From assembly GCA_002840405.1 (NCBI GenBank), contig PHAR01000001.1:138384-202383 (forward strand): a stretch of 64,000 nt of DNA. The letters are read 5' to 3'. Position 1 is the stretch's first letter. Each line of letters starts with the position of its first letter. A model generated the notes under the pieces. The model saw only the letters and a program-made list of their open reading frames with translations. It searched no databases and was not told the DNA's origin. Positions 48,840 through 62,477 of the stretch are shown here, piece after piece. This DNA comes from Deltaproteobacteria bacterium HGW-Deltaproteobacteria-8 (GTDB taxonomy: Bacteria; Desulfobacterota; Desulfovibrionia; Desulfovibrionales; Desulfovibrionaceae). The translations under genes and the position numbers were made by a program.

Positions 48840-49232
48840 GTGACCGATTCGACCGACACCAGCCCCGCCGACGCCACTCCGACAACCGACACCCGGCCGC
48901 CAATCAACGCGGCCTGGCTCACGCGCATGCGCACGCTCAAGCCGGAGTTCCTGACCACACTCTTTACGGTGTTCCTGGAGGACGAGCCGAAACGCATCAC
49001 CGCCCTGGGCGACGCCGTGTGCCGGGTCGACCTGGACACGGTGCGCTACCTGGCGCACTCCATCAAGGGCGCGGCGGCGACTCTTGGCATGGAGCGCCTG
49101 TGCGAGGCCGCGCGCGACCTGGAGCACGCGGCCAAGGACGGCCAGGCCGAGGCCCTGGCGGAACAATACACCAAAGTGCTGGGCGAAATGGAGGCGGTGT
49201 TCGAGGTGATGCGGGGCGAACCGGAACTCTGA
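48840..49232 (+). CDS. Hpt-domain phosphotransfer protein
   Basis: A 130-residue protein with a polar Thr/Asp/Pro-rich start and one histidine phosphotransfer domain. The phospho-accepting His lies in VRYLAHSIKGAAATLGMERL, a textbook Hpt motif. It should relay phosphate between a hybrid kinase and a response regulator, neither of which is encoded nearby. I chose GTG 48840, with GGAG 6 nt upstream; an earlier TTG (48735) would add a Cys/Pro-rich leader with no match. A terminator shared with dapB follows. Confidence 0.82.
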   Translation: MTDSTDTSPADATPTTDTRPPINAAWLTRMRTLKPEFLTTLFTVFLEDEPKRITALGDAVCRVDLDTVRYLAHSIKGAAATLGMERLCEAARDLEHAAKDGQAEALAEQYTKVLGEMEAVFEVMRGEPEL

Positions 49233-49258
49233 CCAGCCTTTTCCTGTTTTCCTAACCG

Positions 49259-49297
49259 AAAAACGCCGGACCCTTGCGAGCCCGGCGTTTCGTTTTT
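49259..49297. terminator. Bidirectional terminator between the Hpt gene and dapB
   Basis: AAACGCCGG (49261-49269) pairs with CCGGCGTTT (49282-49290); TTTTT follows on the plus strand (49293-49297) and TTTTT spans the stem end on the minus strand. Confidence 0.82.
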
Positions 49298-49314
49298 CCT
49301 AAGACCAGGAGCGG

Positions 49315-50094
49315 CTACAAGGTGTCGCCAACGCTGTAGAGCCTGCCAGGCTGCTGCTTGAACAACCACTTGGCGGCGCGGAGCGCGCCCTGGGCAAAGT
49401 TCTCGCGCGAATGCGCCCGGTGCGTCACCTCGATGCGTTCGCCCGGGCCGAAGAAGTAGGCCGTGTGGTCGCCCACCACATCACCGCCGCGCAGGGCCAC
49501 AACGCCCACCTCGTTCTCCTTGCGCTCGCCGATGATGCCGTCGCGGCAGTGGCGCTTGACCTCGTCGTACACCAATCCGCGCGCCTCGGCCATGCACTGG
49601 GCCAGCTTGAGCGCTGTGCCGCTGGGCGCGTCCTTCTTGCGGCCGTGGTGGATCTCCATCATCTCCATGTCGTAGGCCGGGCCGAGCATCTGCACCAGCT
49701 GCGGCAGGATTTTCAGCAGCACGTTGATGCCCACGCTCATGTTCGGGGCCAGGAGCAGCGGGATGTCCTGGGCCGCGGCTTCCACGATCTCCAGCTGATC
49801 GGGCTTCAAGCCCGTGGTGCCGATGACCATGGGGTTGCCGTGCTTGCGGCAGATGCGCACATGTTCCAGCGTGGCTTCCGGTGAGGTGAACTCCACCACC
49901 ACGGCGCGCGGGGTTTTGGCCAGCACCTCGTCCAGGTCGTGGGACACGACACAGTCCAGGTTCTCCAGGTCGTCCAGGCGCTCGGCGCGCTCGATGACGG
50001 CCTTGACCGTAAGCTCGGAGTCCTGCTGAGCCAGGCGGATCAGGGTTCCGCCCATGCGGCCGCAGCCGCCCATGATGACAACGTCACAGTTCAT
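49315..50094 (-). CDS. dapB: 4-hydroxy-tetrahydrodipicolinate reductase
   Basis: A 259-residue NAD(P)H reductase, the step after DapA in lysine/diaminopimelate synthesis. The dinucleotide motif is [18 protein letters not shown]; the catalytic signature [19 protein letters not shown] is complete. ATG 50094 has GGAG 6 nt upstream; the frame opens at 50127, but without a family match. It follows ligA by 44 nt on the same strand. Confidence 0.95.
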   Translation of the reverse strand: MNCDVVIMGGCGRMGGTLIRLAQQDSELTVKAVIERAERLDDLENLDCVVSHDLDEVLAKTPRAVVVEFTSPEATLEHVRICRKHGNPMVIGTTGLKPDQLEIVEAAAQDIPLLLAPNMSVGINVLLKILPQLVQMLGPAYDMEMMEIHHGRKKDAPSGTALKLAQCMAEARGLVYDEVKRHCRDGIIGERKENEVGVVALRGGDVVGDHTAYFFGPGERIEVTHRAHSRENFAQGALRAAKWLFKQQPGRLYSVGDTL

Positions 50095-50138
50095 AACTTT
50101 CTCCGATTGTAAGAGGCCGCGTTTCAAAGGCCACTTTT

Positions 50139-53585
<3,447 letters not shown>

Positions 53586-53589
<4 letters not shown>

Positions 53590-55592
53590 GCTCCCCCCAG
53601 TTGCAGCAGCCGGTCGCGCAGGGACAGCACCCTGTCGCGCAGGGCCGCCGCGCGCTCAAACTCCAGCTCTTTGGCCGCCTCGCGCATCTCGCGCTCCAGA
53701 GCGGCGATCTCTTTCTTCAGCCGTTTCGGGTCCAGCTCACGCAAAAGCTCGTCCGGCGTCAAGTCTTCGGCGTCCGGGACAACGTGGGCGGCCAGCGCCC
53801 CCAGCAGGTTGTCCAGGCCCTTCTTGATGGTCTCGGGAACAATGCCGTTTAACTCGTTGTACTGCAACTGCTTCTCGCGTCTGCGGGCAGTCTCGTCAAG
53901 TGCCGCGCGCATGGACGGGGTCTCGCGGTCGGCATAGAGCACCACCCGGCCCCCGGCGTTGCGCGCGGCGCGGCCAAAGGTCTGGATGAGCGAACGGGCG
54001 CTTCTGAGGAAGCCCTCCTTGTCCGCGTCCAGGATGGCCACCAGCGACACCTCCGGGATGTCCAGGCCCTCGCGCAGCAAGTTGATGCCCACCAGCACGC
54101 TGAACTCCCCGGCCCGCAAGGCCTGGATGATGGCCATGCGCTCAAGCGTCTCGATGTCCGAGTGCAGGTAGCGCGCAGGAACGCCCATCTGGTTCAGGTA
54201 GTCGGTCAGGTCCTCGGCCATGCGCTTGGTGAGCGTGGTCACCAGCACGCGCTCGTCGCGCGCCACCCGGACCTTGCACTGGCCGAGCAGGTCGTCCACC
54301 TGGCCCTTCACCGGCCGGATGTCGATCTCCGGGTCCACCAGGCCTGTGGGCCGGATGACCTGCTCCACCACCAGCCCCTGGGCCTGGTCCAGCTCCCACG
54401 GTCCCGGAGTGGCCGAAACATACACCACCTGGCCGAGGCGGGTCTTGAACTCCTCGAAATTGAGCGGCCGGTTGTCCAGCGCGCTGGGCAGGCGGAAGCC
54501 GAAATCCACCAGGGTGCTCTTGCGCGAGAAGTCGCCGCTGGACATGCCGCCCACCTGGGGGATGGTGATGTGGCTCTCGTCGATGAAGAACAAAAAATCC
54601 TCGGGAAAGTAGTCGATGAGCGTGGCGGGCGGGGCGCCGGGGGTGCGACCATCCAGGTGGCGCGAGTAGTTCTCGATGCCGTTGCAGTAGCCCAGCTCGT
54701 CGATGGTCTCCAGGTCGTACATGGTGCGCTGCTCCAGGCGCTGGGCCTCCACGAGCTTGCCCTGGGCCTTGAACTCGGCCAGGCGCTCCTGCAGCTCCTG
54801 GCGGATGGCGTCCGTGGCGCGCTTCAGGTTGTCCTGGTCCGAGACATAGTGGCTGCCGGGATAGATGACAGTCTTCTGCATGCTCGCCAGCACCTGGCCG
54901 GTGAGCGGATCGGTCTCCTGGATGCTCTCGATCTCGTCGCCAAAGAAGTTCAGGCGCAGGGCCTTCTCGCGGCTGTAGGCCGGGATGAGCTCCAGCGCGT
55001 CGCCGCGCACGCGGAAGGTGCCGCGATGAAAATCCACGTCATTGCGCTCGTAGTGGACCTCCACCAGGCGGCGCATGAGGGCTTCCAGACTGAGCGTCTG
55101 GCCCACCTCCACCGGGATGATCATCTTGGCGTAGTATTCCGGCGAGCCCAGGCCATAGATGCAGGACACCGAGGCCACGATGATGACGTCGCGCCGGGTC
55201 AAGAGGGCGTGGGTGGCGGCATGGCGCAGCTTGTCGATGTCGTCGTTGATGCTGGAGTCTTTCTCGATATACGTGTCCGAGTGCGGCAGGTAGGCTTCAG
55301 GCTGGTAGTAATCGTAATAGCTGACGAAATATTCCACGGCATTGTGCGGAAACAGGCCCTTGAACTCGTTGAAGAGCTGAGCGGCCAAGGTCTTGTTGGG
55401 GGCCAGCACCAGGGCGGGCCGGTTCAGTTCCGCCACAAGGTTGGCCACCGTGAAGGTCTTGCCCGAACCGGTGACGCCGAGCAGCACCTGGTGGCGCACC
55501 CCGGCGCGCAGGTTGGCGCAAAGTTCCTCAATGGCCTGGGGCTGGTCGCCCTTGGGCGTAAAGTCGCTAACGATCTCAAACGGTCTGGTCAT
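53586..55592 (-). CDS. uvrB: UvrABC excinuclease subunit B
   Basis: A 668-residue helicase-like subunit that verifies DNA damage and loads UvrC. Walker A is [13 protein letters not shown], motif [14 protein letters not shown], and the beta-hairpin region [10 protein letters not shown] is present; the C-terminal UVR domain ([21 protein letters not shown]) is complete. I chose ATG 55592 (MTRPFEIV), with the ATG one codon earlier equally possible. It leads the uvrB-channel-ligA-dapB run. Confidence 0.96.
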
Positions 55593-55614
55593 CATCCCCG
55601 CCCTGCCGCCCCCC

Positions 55615-55643
55615 TTGAATACGGGGAGCAAACCATCTACATT
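55615..55643 (+). promoter_or_regulatory. Candidate promoter for the 55673 gene
   Basis: TTGAAT (55615-55620), 17-nt spacer and TACATT (55638-55643), 29 nt before the GTG start, in the divergent uvrB gap. Confidence 0.45.
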
Positions 55644-55672
55644 GAAAGTATGAACGACATCCGGAGGCCCAT

Positions 55673-56164
55673 GTGAACATCGAGATCATCCAAGCTGGCA
55701 AGGACCTGCCCATCGACCGCGCCTTGGCCCTCAGCATGACCATAAAAAGCTTCAAGGGCCGCCGCGACGTGGAGGTACACCTCTTCCGCCACTCCTGGGA
55801 CCCCGAGGAGGAAGAGGCCATCGACTGGGACAAGCTGCTGGCCACCCAGGGCATGTCCGGGGCCGAGGAAGCCGCAGGCAGCCGCCATGTCGTCCTGGAG
55901 GCCCTGACGAGCGAGGAACGCGACCGCATCGTCGACTACCTGAAGCAGCACTACGCAGGAAGGCTTGCGGCCATCAGCTCAATGCCCATCCCCTTTCCGG
56001 TGCCCATCGGGCTGGTCGCCCTCTCGGACATGAGCGAAGGCAAGACCATCGGCTTCATCCACTTCGAACGCATCCCGCACTTCGACCTGGGCATCGCCCT
56101 GCGCGGCTTCTACGACCTGAGTCAGCACCCGCCCATCGTCGAGACCGAGGGCAACCCGAACTAG
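55673..56164 (+). CDS. Conserved-looking protein of unknown function
   Basis: A 163-residue acidic soluble protein. I recognise no domain. Visible parts are [20 protein letters not shown], an acidic [13 protein letters not shown] stretch and a C-terminal half with [20 protein letters not shown] and [14 protein letters not shown]. It lacks a signal peptide, membrane span or Cys. GTG 55673 has CGGAGG upstream. The G/C codon bias matches its neighbours, so it is a real gene. It stands between divergent uvrB and the CYTH gene. Confidence 0.7.
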   Translation: MNIEIIQAGKDLPIDRALALSMTIKSFKGRRDVEVHLFRHSWDPEEEEAIDWDKLLATQGMSGAEEAAGSRHVVLEALTSEERDRIVDYLKQHYAGRLAAISSMPIPFPVPIGLVALSDMSEGKTIGFIHFERIPHFDLGIALRGFYDLSQHPPIVETEGNPN

Positions 56165-56322
56165 GTCGCCCGGCCCGCAACGGCCGCTGCGACCCTGGCA
56201 AGGCTGGCGAGGTTCGGCCGAAAAAAGTGCGCATCTGCCACGAGCGAAGCCCAGGCGCGCCGTGGCGAGCCAAACGCGATGTAGGCACCCTAGCAGCACC
56301 ACCAACAGGAGAAAAGCGGAAA

Positions 56323-56961
56323 ATGTCCCTGGAAATCGAGGTCAAATACCTGGATGTGGACCACGCCGCCCTGCGTGAACGGCTTGAAACCCTGCAGGCG
56401 CAGTTCATCGGCCGCTGGTTCGAGTCCAACATCGTCTTTGACGACGCCGCAGGCAGCCTGAAGGCCAGCGGAACCCTGTTGCGCCTGCGCGAGAGGTCCG
56501 GACGCTTCATCCTGACCCTCAAGCACGCGGTGCGCGGCGCGGATAGCAGCGACGTGAAGGTCTGCGAGGAGACGGAGACCGACATCGCCGACACCAAGGC
56601 CATGCTCGCGATACTGGCCGGGCTTGGCTACCTGCCGGCCCTGCGCTACGAGAAGATCCGCGAAAAATGGAGCCTTTCGGGCTGCGATGTCTGCCTGGAC
56701 ACCCTGCCCTTCGGCTCGTTCCTGGAGATAGAGGGCGGCGAAGCCGACATCAAGGATTGCGCGGGCAAGCTCAACCTGCCCAGGGACACGTCCTCCACAG
56801 CCACCTACCATGACCTGAACCGGCTGAGCCGCGAGGCCAGGGGCCTGCCGCCCGACGACTCCTTTGTCTTCGACCCCGCGCTCAAGGCCCGCCTCCTGGC
56901 GCGGCGCGCCACGGACCAGAATGACGCCCCCCCCCTCGACATGCGCCTCGGGAATGCCTAA
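56323..56961 (+). CDS. CYTH-domain protein (class IV adenylate cyclase-like)
   Basis: A 212-residue CYTH tunnel-fold protein. The ExExK motif at the start (MSLEIEVKY), then LLRLRERSGRFILTLK, the paired YEKIREKW and the acidic FLEIEGGE strand are characteristic. Members include CyaB adenylate cyclases and thiamine- or triphosphate hydrolases; which applies cannot be told from sequence. ATG 56323 is chosen by the family start; its ribosome site (AGGAG, 13 nt away) is poor, so the frame was checked upstream without a better option. Confidence 0.82.
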   Translation: MSLEIEVKYLDVDHAALRERLETLQAQFIGRWFESNIVFDDAAGSLKASGTLLRLRERSGRFILTLKHAVRGADSSDVKVCEETETDIADTKAMLAILAGLGYLPALRYEKIREKWSLSGCDVCLDTLPFGSFLEIEGGEADIKDCAGKLNLPRDTSSTATYHDLNRLSREARGLPPDDSFVFDPALKARLLARRATDQNDAPPLDMRLGNA

Positions 56962-56968
56962 TATGCCT

Positions 56969-56992
56969 AGGATGGACATGTGTCGGCATCCT
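56969..56992 (+). repeat. Inverted repeat ahead of clpS
   Basis: AGGATG (56969-56974) and CATCCT (56987-56992) flank an inner GACATGTGTC, itself a short palindrome. It lies 14 nt before the clpS ATG and could be an operator or a leader hairpin. Confidence 0.35.
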
Positions 56993-57006
56993 GAGAGCGT
57001 ACAGAC

Positions 57007-57318
57007 ATGAGTGAACAAACCGGCACCCGCTTCGCGCCCGGGCTCTTCGACGAGAACGAGACCAGGGAGCCCCGGCGCTTCAAGGTGCTGCTGCACAACG
57101 ACGACTACACCAGCATGGAGTTCGTGGTGCACGTGCTGCGCAAGGTGTTCCAGAAGCCCGAGCATGAGGCCATGCGCATCATGCTGGCCGTACACCAGCA
57201 GGGCCTGGGCGAATGCGGAGTATACACCGCCGAGATGGCGGAAACAAAGGTGGACACGGTCCACGCCATGGCCAAGGCCGCAGGATTTCCCCTGCGCGCC
57301 AGCATGGAGGAGGTCTAA
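57007..57318 (+). CDS. clpS: ATP-dependent Clp protease adaptor ClpS
   Basis: A 103-residue adaptor that hands N-degron proteins to ClpAP. The core FKVLLHNDDYTSMEFVVHVL and the binding-site His in AVHQQGLGECGVY are present, as is the flexible acidic N-terminus. clpA starts 4 nt downstream. Confidence 0.95.
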   Translation: MSEQTGTRFAPGLFDENETREPRRFKVLLHNDDYTSMEFVVHVLRKVFQKPEHEAMRIMLAVHQQGLGECGVYTAEMAETKVDTVHAMAKAAGFPLRASMEEV

Positions 57319-57322
57319 GAAG

Positions 57323-59779
57323 ATGTTGAGCAAGGAACTGGAAGCCGTCCTGACCGGCGCGTTCCATGAGGTGCGCAAGCGCAGGCACGAATATCTGACT
57401 CTGGAGCACCTACTCTACGCCATGACCCGCGAGGCCGCCAGCTCGGACCTCCTCGACGCCTGCGGCGCGGACGTGGACAAGCTGCGCATCCAGCTGGAAA
57501 GCTTCTTCAGCGAGCACCTGGACCCGATGCCCGCAGACACCGAGAGCGAGGTCGTGCAGACCCTGAGCGTGCGCCGGGTCATGCAGCGCGCCGTGTGGCA
57601 GAAGCAGTCCTCGGGCAAGGACCTCGTCGAGGTGGGCGACGTCATCGCCGCCATGTTCGAGGAGGAGGACTCCTTTGCCGTGTATTTCCTCACCGGGCAT
57701 GGGATCACGCGCCTGGACGTGCTGGAATACATCTCCCACGGCCTGCCCCACGAGGCCGGGCCGCCGGATGAGGATGGCCGCGAGGGGCACGAGAGACGTG
57801 AGCGCCAGGGCGGCAAGCCCGACGCGCAGCGCAAGAACCCGCTGGAGGAATTCACCCGTGAGCTGACCGCCAAGGCCAGATCCGGGGGCATCGACCCGCT
57901 CATCGGCCGCGCGGCGGAGTTGGAGCGCACCATTCAGGTGCTGGCCCGCAGGCGCAAGAACAACCCCATCCTGGTGGGCGACCCCGGCGTGGGCAAGACC
58001 GCCATGGCCGAGGGCCTGGCCCTGCACATCGCGCTCGGGCGCGTGCCCGAGCAGTTCGCCGAGTCCAAGGTCTTCGCGCTGGACATGGGCGCGCTCTTGG
58101 CCGGAACCAAGTACCGCGGCGACTTCGAGGCCCGGCTCAAGGGCGTGCTGGCGGAGCTCAAGAAGATCCCCAACGCCATCCTTTTCGTGGACGAGATCCA
58201 TACCATCGTGGGCGCGGGCGCGGTTTCCGGCGGCAGCCTGGACGCCTCAAACATCCTCAAGCCCTTCCTGGCCGCAGGCGAGATACGCTGCATCGGCTCC
58301 ACCACCTTTGAGGAATACCGAAACCATTTCGAGAAGGACCGCGCCCTGTCGCGCCGCTTCCAGAAGATCGACATCCTGGAGCCCAGCGTGGAGGAGACCG
58401 TGGAGATCTTGAAGGGGCTGAAGCCCTACTACGAGGAATTCCACGGCGTGACCTACACGCCTCCAGCCATCAAGGCTGCGGCCCAGCTGTCCGCGCGCTA
58501 CATCACCGAGCGCTTCCTGCCGGACAAGGCCATCGACGTGCTGGACGAGGCCGGGGCGCAGTTCAAGCTCTCGGCCAGCGCGGCCTTCGCCAAGCTTGGC
58601 GCCAAGCTCGGCACCAAGCTTGGCTCGAAGGACGGCACGAAGGACGACTCGAAGAACAGCCCGAAGGATGACATGAAGAGTGGGCGCAAGAACGCACGCA
58701 TCACGGCCCAGGACGTGGAGCGGGTCATCGCACGCATGGCCCGGATTCCGGCCAAGCGCCTGTCCGGCTCGGACAAGGACCGCTTGCGCGACCTGGAGGA
58801 CGAGATCAGAAAGGCCGTGTACGGCCAGGACGAGGCCGTGGCCGTGCTGGCCAAGGCCATCCGCCGCTCCAGCGCGGGCATGAAGCAGCCGGGTCGACCC
58901 CTGGGGGCCTTTCTGCTCACCGGCCCCACCGGCGTGGGCAAGACCGAACTTGCGCGCCAGCTGGCCCAGGTCATGGGCGTGCAGTTTTTGCGTTACGACA
59001 TGAGCGAGTATATGGAGAAGCACGCGGTCAGTCGTCTGATCGGCGCGCCTCCGGGGTATGTGGGCTTCGACCAGGGCGGCCTCTTGACCGAGTCTGTGCG
59101 CAAGAGCCCGCACTGCGTGGTGCTCTTCGACGAAATCGAGAAGGCCCACCCGGACGTGTTCAACATTTTGCTGCAGGTCATGGACTACGCTACGCTGACC
59201 GACAACACCGGCCGCAAGGCCGACTTCCGGCAGACCATCCTGCTCATGACCTCCAACGCCGGGGCCGAAACCCTGGCCAAGGGCGGGCTGGGCTTTACGC
59301 GCAACGACGAAAAAAGCGCCCAGAGCGACCGCAAGAGCGGCTCCTTGAAGGCCATCGAGCGCCTGTTCAGTCCGGAGTTCCGCAACCGGCTCGACGCCAT
59401 CGTGCCCTTTGACGCGCTCTCGCGCGAGACCATGCTCAAGGTGGTGGACAAGAACGTGCGCGAACTGACCGACCAGCTCAAGAGCCGCCGCGTGACCGTA
59501 CGCCTGACCGAGGCCGCGCGCACGCATCTGGCCGTGCTGGGCCATGACCCGGCATACGGCGCCCGCCCCATGGCGCGCGTGGTCCAGGTGGAGATCAAGG
59601 ACGCCATCGCACCGGAGCTCTTGTTCGGCAGCCTGCAAAAGGGCGGCGAGGTGCTGGTGGATGTGGCCCAGGGGGTGGACCCCGAGGTCAAGCCCGCCTG
59701 CTCCAAGAACTCAAGCGGGGCCTGCTCCGGGGACTTCACCTTCACCTACACCCCGGCGCAGCATCACACGGGCAAGTAG
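57323..59779 (+). CDS. clpA: ATP-dependent Clp protease ATP-binding subunit ClpA
   Basis: An 818-residue AAA+ unfoldase that feeds ClpP. Order: N-domain (1-145), D1 with Walker A GDPGVGKT (219-226), D2 with Walker A GPTGVGKT (534-541) and Walker B VVLFDEIEKAHPDV. There is no ClpB-type middle domain. It is about 60 residues longer than E. coli ClpA, mainly through a Lys/Gly/Asp-rich linker at about 424-456 with repeated KLGxKLG and KDD units, and a Ser/Thr-rich C-terminal tail. ATG 57323 lies 4 nt after the clpS stop with GGAGGAGG upstream. Confidence 0.95.
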   Translation: MLSKELEAVLTGAFHEVRKRRHEYLTLEHLLYAMTREAASSDLLDACGADVDKLRIQLESFFSEHLDPMPADTESEVVQTLSVRRVMQRAVWQKQSSGKDLVEVGDVIAAMFEEEDSFAVYFLTGHGITRLDVLEYISHGLPHEAGPPDEDGREGHERRERQGGKPDAQRKNPLEEFTRELTAKARSGGIDPLIGRAAELERTIQVLARRRKNNPILVGDPGVGKTAMAEGLALHIALGRVPEQFAESKVFALDMGALLAGTKYRGDFEARLKGVLAELKKIPNAILFVDEIHTIVGAGAVSGGSLDASNILKPFLAAGEIRCIGSTTFEEYRNHFEKDRALSRRFQKIDILEPSVEETVEILKGLKPYYEEFHGVTYTPPAIKAAAQLSARYITERFLPDKAIDVLDEAGAQFKLSASAAFAKLGAKLGTKLGSKDGTKDDSKNSPKDDMKSGRKNARITAQDVERVIARMARIPAKRLSGSDKDRLRDLEDEIRKAVYGQDEAVAVLAKAIRRSSAGMKQPGRPLGAFLLTGPTGVGKTELARQLAQVMGVQFLRYDMSEYMEKHAVSRLIGAPPGYVGFDQGGLLTESVRKSPHCVVLFDEIEKAHPDVFNILLQVMDYATLTDNTGRKADFRQTILLMTSNAGAETLAKGGLGFTRNDEKSAQSDRKSGSLKAIERLFSPEFRNRLDAIVPFDALSRETMLKVVDKNVRELTDQLKSRRVTVRLTEAARTHLAVLGHDPAYGARPMARVVQVEIKDAIAPELLFGSLQKGGEVLVDVAQGVDPEVKPACSKNSSGACSGDFTFTYTPAQHHTGK

Positions 59780-59793
59780 CCGGGCGCAGCCGC

Positions 59794-60489
59794 ATGACCA
59801 TCTACCGCCTCTTTGACGAGCCCATGTTCCCGGACCCGTCAGAGGCGGACCCGGACGGCCTGCTGGCCATCGGCGGCGACCTCTCGCCCAAACGTCTGAT
59901 CGCAGCCTATGCCGGCGGCATCTTCCCGTGGTATTCCGAAAACTCACCCATCCTCTGGTGGTCGCCGGACCCGCGCCTGGTGCTTGAGCCAGGCAGCCTG
60001 CACGTGCCCGCGAGCCTCAAGCGCGTGCTCAATTCCGGCCGCTACCGCTTCAGCCTGGATACGGCCTTTGCCCAGGTCATCCGCTCCTGCGCGCGCGCCC
60101 CACGCCCGGGACAAACCGGCACCTGGATCGTGCCGGAGATGATCGACGCATACGAAGGGCTGCACGCCCTGGGGCTGGCCCACTCGGCCGAGGTCTGGAA
60201 CGGAGAGCGACTGGCGGGCGGAGTCTACGGCGTGTCCATGGGCAGCATCTTTTTCGGCGAGTCCATGTTTTTTGTGGAGCCTGACGCCTCCAAGGCCGCC
60301 CTCGTACTCCTGGCACGCTGGCTTTTTACCCAGGGCTGCACGCTCATCGACTGCCAGCAGACCACTGAGCACATGCTCCGCTTCGGCGCACGCGAAATCT
60401 CGCGCCTGGAGTTCCTGCGGCGCGTGGCCCTGGGCCTGGAAAGCCCTGCCCTGTCGGGATCGTGGATGCTGGGACCAAACAGCGCCTAA
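59794..60489 (+). CDS. aat: Leucyl/phenylalanyl-tRNA--protein transferase
   Basis: A 231-residue transferase that adds Leu or Phe to proteins with N-terminal Lys or Arg, making N-degrons. The family blocks [40 protein letters not shown] and [18 protein letters not shown] are clear. With clpS and clpA upstream (15 nt) the whole bacterial N-end-rule route is coded in one unit. Its TAA overlaps the convergent cheB stop. Confidence 0.95.
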   Translation: MTIYRLFDEPMFPDPSEADPDGLLAIGGDLSPKRLIAAYAGGIFPWYSENSPILWWSPDPRLVLEPGSLHVPASLKRVLNSGRYRFSLDTAFAQVIRSCARAPRPGQTGTWIVPEMIDAYEGLHALGLAHSAEVWNGERLAGGVYGVSMGSIFFGESMFFVEPDASKAALVLLARWLFTQGCTLIDCQQTTEHMLRFGAREISRLEFLRRVALGLESPALSGSWMLGPNSA

Positions 60490-61562
60490 TCCTTGCAGAA
60501 ACGCACGACCTCGGGGGCGATGGCCGTGAGCGTCATGACCTTGTCCACGCCGCCGGCCTTGATGGCCTCCTGGGGCATGCCGAAGACCACGCAGCTGGCC
60601 TCGTCCTGGGCGATGGTATAGGCCCCGGCGTCGTGCATCTCGCGCATGCCCTTGGCCCCGTCGTCGCCCATGCCCGTCATGATGACGCCCACCGCGTTCT
60701 TGCCAGCGTACCGCGCGCCCGAGCGGAACAGGACGTCCACCGAAGGCCGATGGCGAGACACGAGAGGTCCGTCCTTGACCTCCACGTGGTAGCGCGCGCC
60801 GCTGCGCTTGAGCAGCATGTGCATGCTGCCCGGGGCGATGAGGGCCTGGCCGCGCAGGAGCGTGTCGTTGTCCTTGGCTTCCTTCACGGTGATGCGGCAG
60901 ATGCTGTCCAGGCGCTTGGCAAAGGCGGCGGTGAAGTTCTCGGGCATGTGCTGGACAACGGCGATGCCCGGACAGTTCATGGGCAGGGCTGTGAGGAACT
61001 TCTGCAGGGCTTCGGTGCCGCCCGTGGAGGCCCCCACCAGCACGACCTTTTCCGTGGTGCGGAAGTTCATGGGCGCCGGGCCGGCCTTGGAGAGCATGAC
61101 GTCGGCGTCAAGCTTCGGGGCAACCCTCATGGGCATGGTGGCCGAGATGGGCCTGAGCTTGGACTGGGCGGCGGCGCGGACGGCATCGCAGATGCGCACC
61201 CGCGACTCCTCCAAAAACTGCTTGGTGCCGAGCTTGGGCTTGGTAATGATCTCCACCGCCCCGTACTCAAAGGCGCGGAAGGTGGTCTCGTCGCCATCCA
61301 CGGTCAGGGAGGAGCAGATGACCACCGGGATGGGGTGCTGGGTCATGAGCTTGCGCAGGAAGGTCAGGCCGTCCATGCGCGGCATCTCGATGTCCAGGGT
61401 GATGACGTCCGGGACAAGCTCGCGCATCTTCTCGGCGGCCGCGATGGGGTCCACGGCGGAGCCAATGACCTTGATGTCCGGCACGGACTCCAGGATCTCG
61501 ATGAGCGTCTGACGCACCAGGGCGGAGTCATCGATGACGAAGACGCGAATTTGCCGGGTCAT
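60486..61562 (-). CDS. cheB: Chemotaxis protein-glutamate methylesterase CheB
   Basis: A 358-residue response regulator and esterase that removes methyl groups from chemoreceptors. The receiver phosphoryl site is Asp57 ([15 protein letters not shown]). The catalytic triad is visible as Ser in [13 protein letters not shown], His in [13 protein letters not shown] and Asp in [15 protein letters not shown] 61562 has AGGAG 6 nt upstream; the longer frame upstream is a shadow of cheR. It is the last of cheA-cheR-cheB, and its stop overlaps that of aat with no terminator between. Confidence 0.96.
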   Translation of the reverse strand: MTRQIRVFVIDDSALVRQTLIEILESVPDIKVIGSAVDPIAAAEKMRELVPDVITLDIEMPRMDGLTFLRKLMTQHPIPVVICSSLTVDGDETTFRAFEYGAVEIITKPKLGTKQFLEESRVRICDAVRAAAQSKLRPISATMPMRVAPKLDADVMLSKAGPAPMNFRTTEKVVLVGASTGGTEALQKFLTALPMNCPGIAVVQHMPENFTAAFAKRLDSICRITVKEAKDNDTLLRGQALIAPGSMHMLLKRSGARYHVEVKDGPLVSRHRPSVDVLFRSGARYAGKNAVGVIMTGMGDDGAKGMREMHDAGAYTIAQDEASCVVFGMPQEAIKAGGVDKVMTLTAIAPEVVRFCKD

Positions 61563-61578
61563 ATGGGACTCCTGGTGC

Positions 61579-62466
61579 CTAAATGCGTCTGTAGACTGTT
61601 GGGGCGACAAGCTCCAAGGGAAGATCCATGCCGGCCAGGCTCTCGGAATGGCCGATGAACAGGTAGCCGCCGGGCGAGAGCTTGCGGCAGAAACGGCTGA
61701 AGAGCGTCTCCTGCGTCTGGCGGTCGAAATAGATGACCACGTTGCGGCAGAAGATGATGTCCAGCTGGCCGTCGAAGGAGAACTCCTCCATGAAGTTGAG
61801 GCGCCTGAACCGCACATGGCTGCGCGTTTCCTGGCTGATGCGCACCATCTTTTTCGAGCGGTCCTTGCTGCGCAGGAGATAGCGCTTGCGGCACTCCACC
61901 GGGATCGGAGCGATCTTGGCCTCAGGGTAGATGGCGCGCACGGCCATGCGCAGCACCTGGGTGGAGATGTCTGTGGCCAGGATGCTGAAGGAGAAGCCGG
62001 GGCTCACGCGGCCGAACTCGCTTAAGACCATGGACAGGGTGTAGGGCTCCTCGCCGGAGGAGCAGCCAGCGCTCCAGATGTTCACGCTGCGTGAAGAGCC
62101 CTTGCGGGCATGGAGGTCCGGCAGGACAGTGCTTGAGAGCAGATCGAAGTGCTTTGGCTCGCGGAAGAAATCCGTCGTATTGGTTGTCACCACGTCCACC
62201 AGGTTCGGCAACTCCTCCTCCATGCCGGAGGGGCTGAAGAGATACTCGCAGTATTCTTCGTGGGAGCCCATGCACAGGTCGCGCAGACGCTTCTGCAGAC
62301 GGGCCTCGAGCAGGGTCTTCTTGGAGGCGGGCATCTTGATGCCCAGTTCCGCCTTGATGAACTCGCTGAAACGCTCAAAGATGCGGTCATTCATGCGCAT
62401 CAGGTGCAGGGCATCCTGGGGCGCGCCCTGCTTGCGGACAACCGGACGTTTCTTGTTTTCGGTCAT
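61579..62466 (-). CDS. cheR: Chemotaxis protein methyltransferase CheR
   Basis: A 295-residue SAM-dependent enzyme that methylates receptor glutamates. The N-terminal helical domain is followed by [14 protein letters not shown], the SAM motif [17 protein letters not shown] and [14 protein letters not shown]. The start ATG 62466 comes 11 nt after the cheA stop; cheB begins 16 nt after its own stop. Confidence 0.95.
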   Translation of the reverse strand: MTENKKRPVVRKQGAPQDALHLMRMNDRIFERFSEFIKAELGIKMPASKKTLLEARLQKRLRDLCMGSHEEYCEYLFSPSGMEEELPNLVDVVTTNTTDFFREPKHFDLLSSTVLPDLHARKGSSRSVNIWSAGCSSGEEPYTLSMVLSEFGRVSPGFSFSILATDISTQVLRMAVRAIYPEAKIAPIPVECRKRYLLRSKDRSKKMVRISQETRSHVRFRRLNFMEEFSFDGQLDIIFCRNVVIYFDRQTQETLFSRFCRKLSPGGYLFIGHSESLAGMDLPLELVAPTVYRRI

Positions 62467-62477
62467 GTCGTGTGCTG

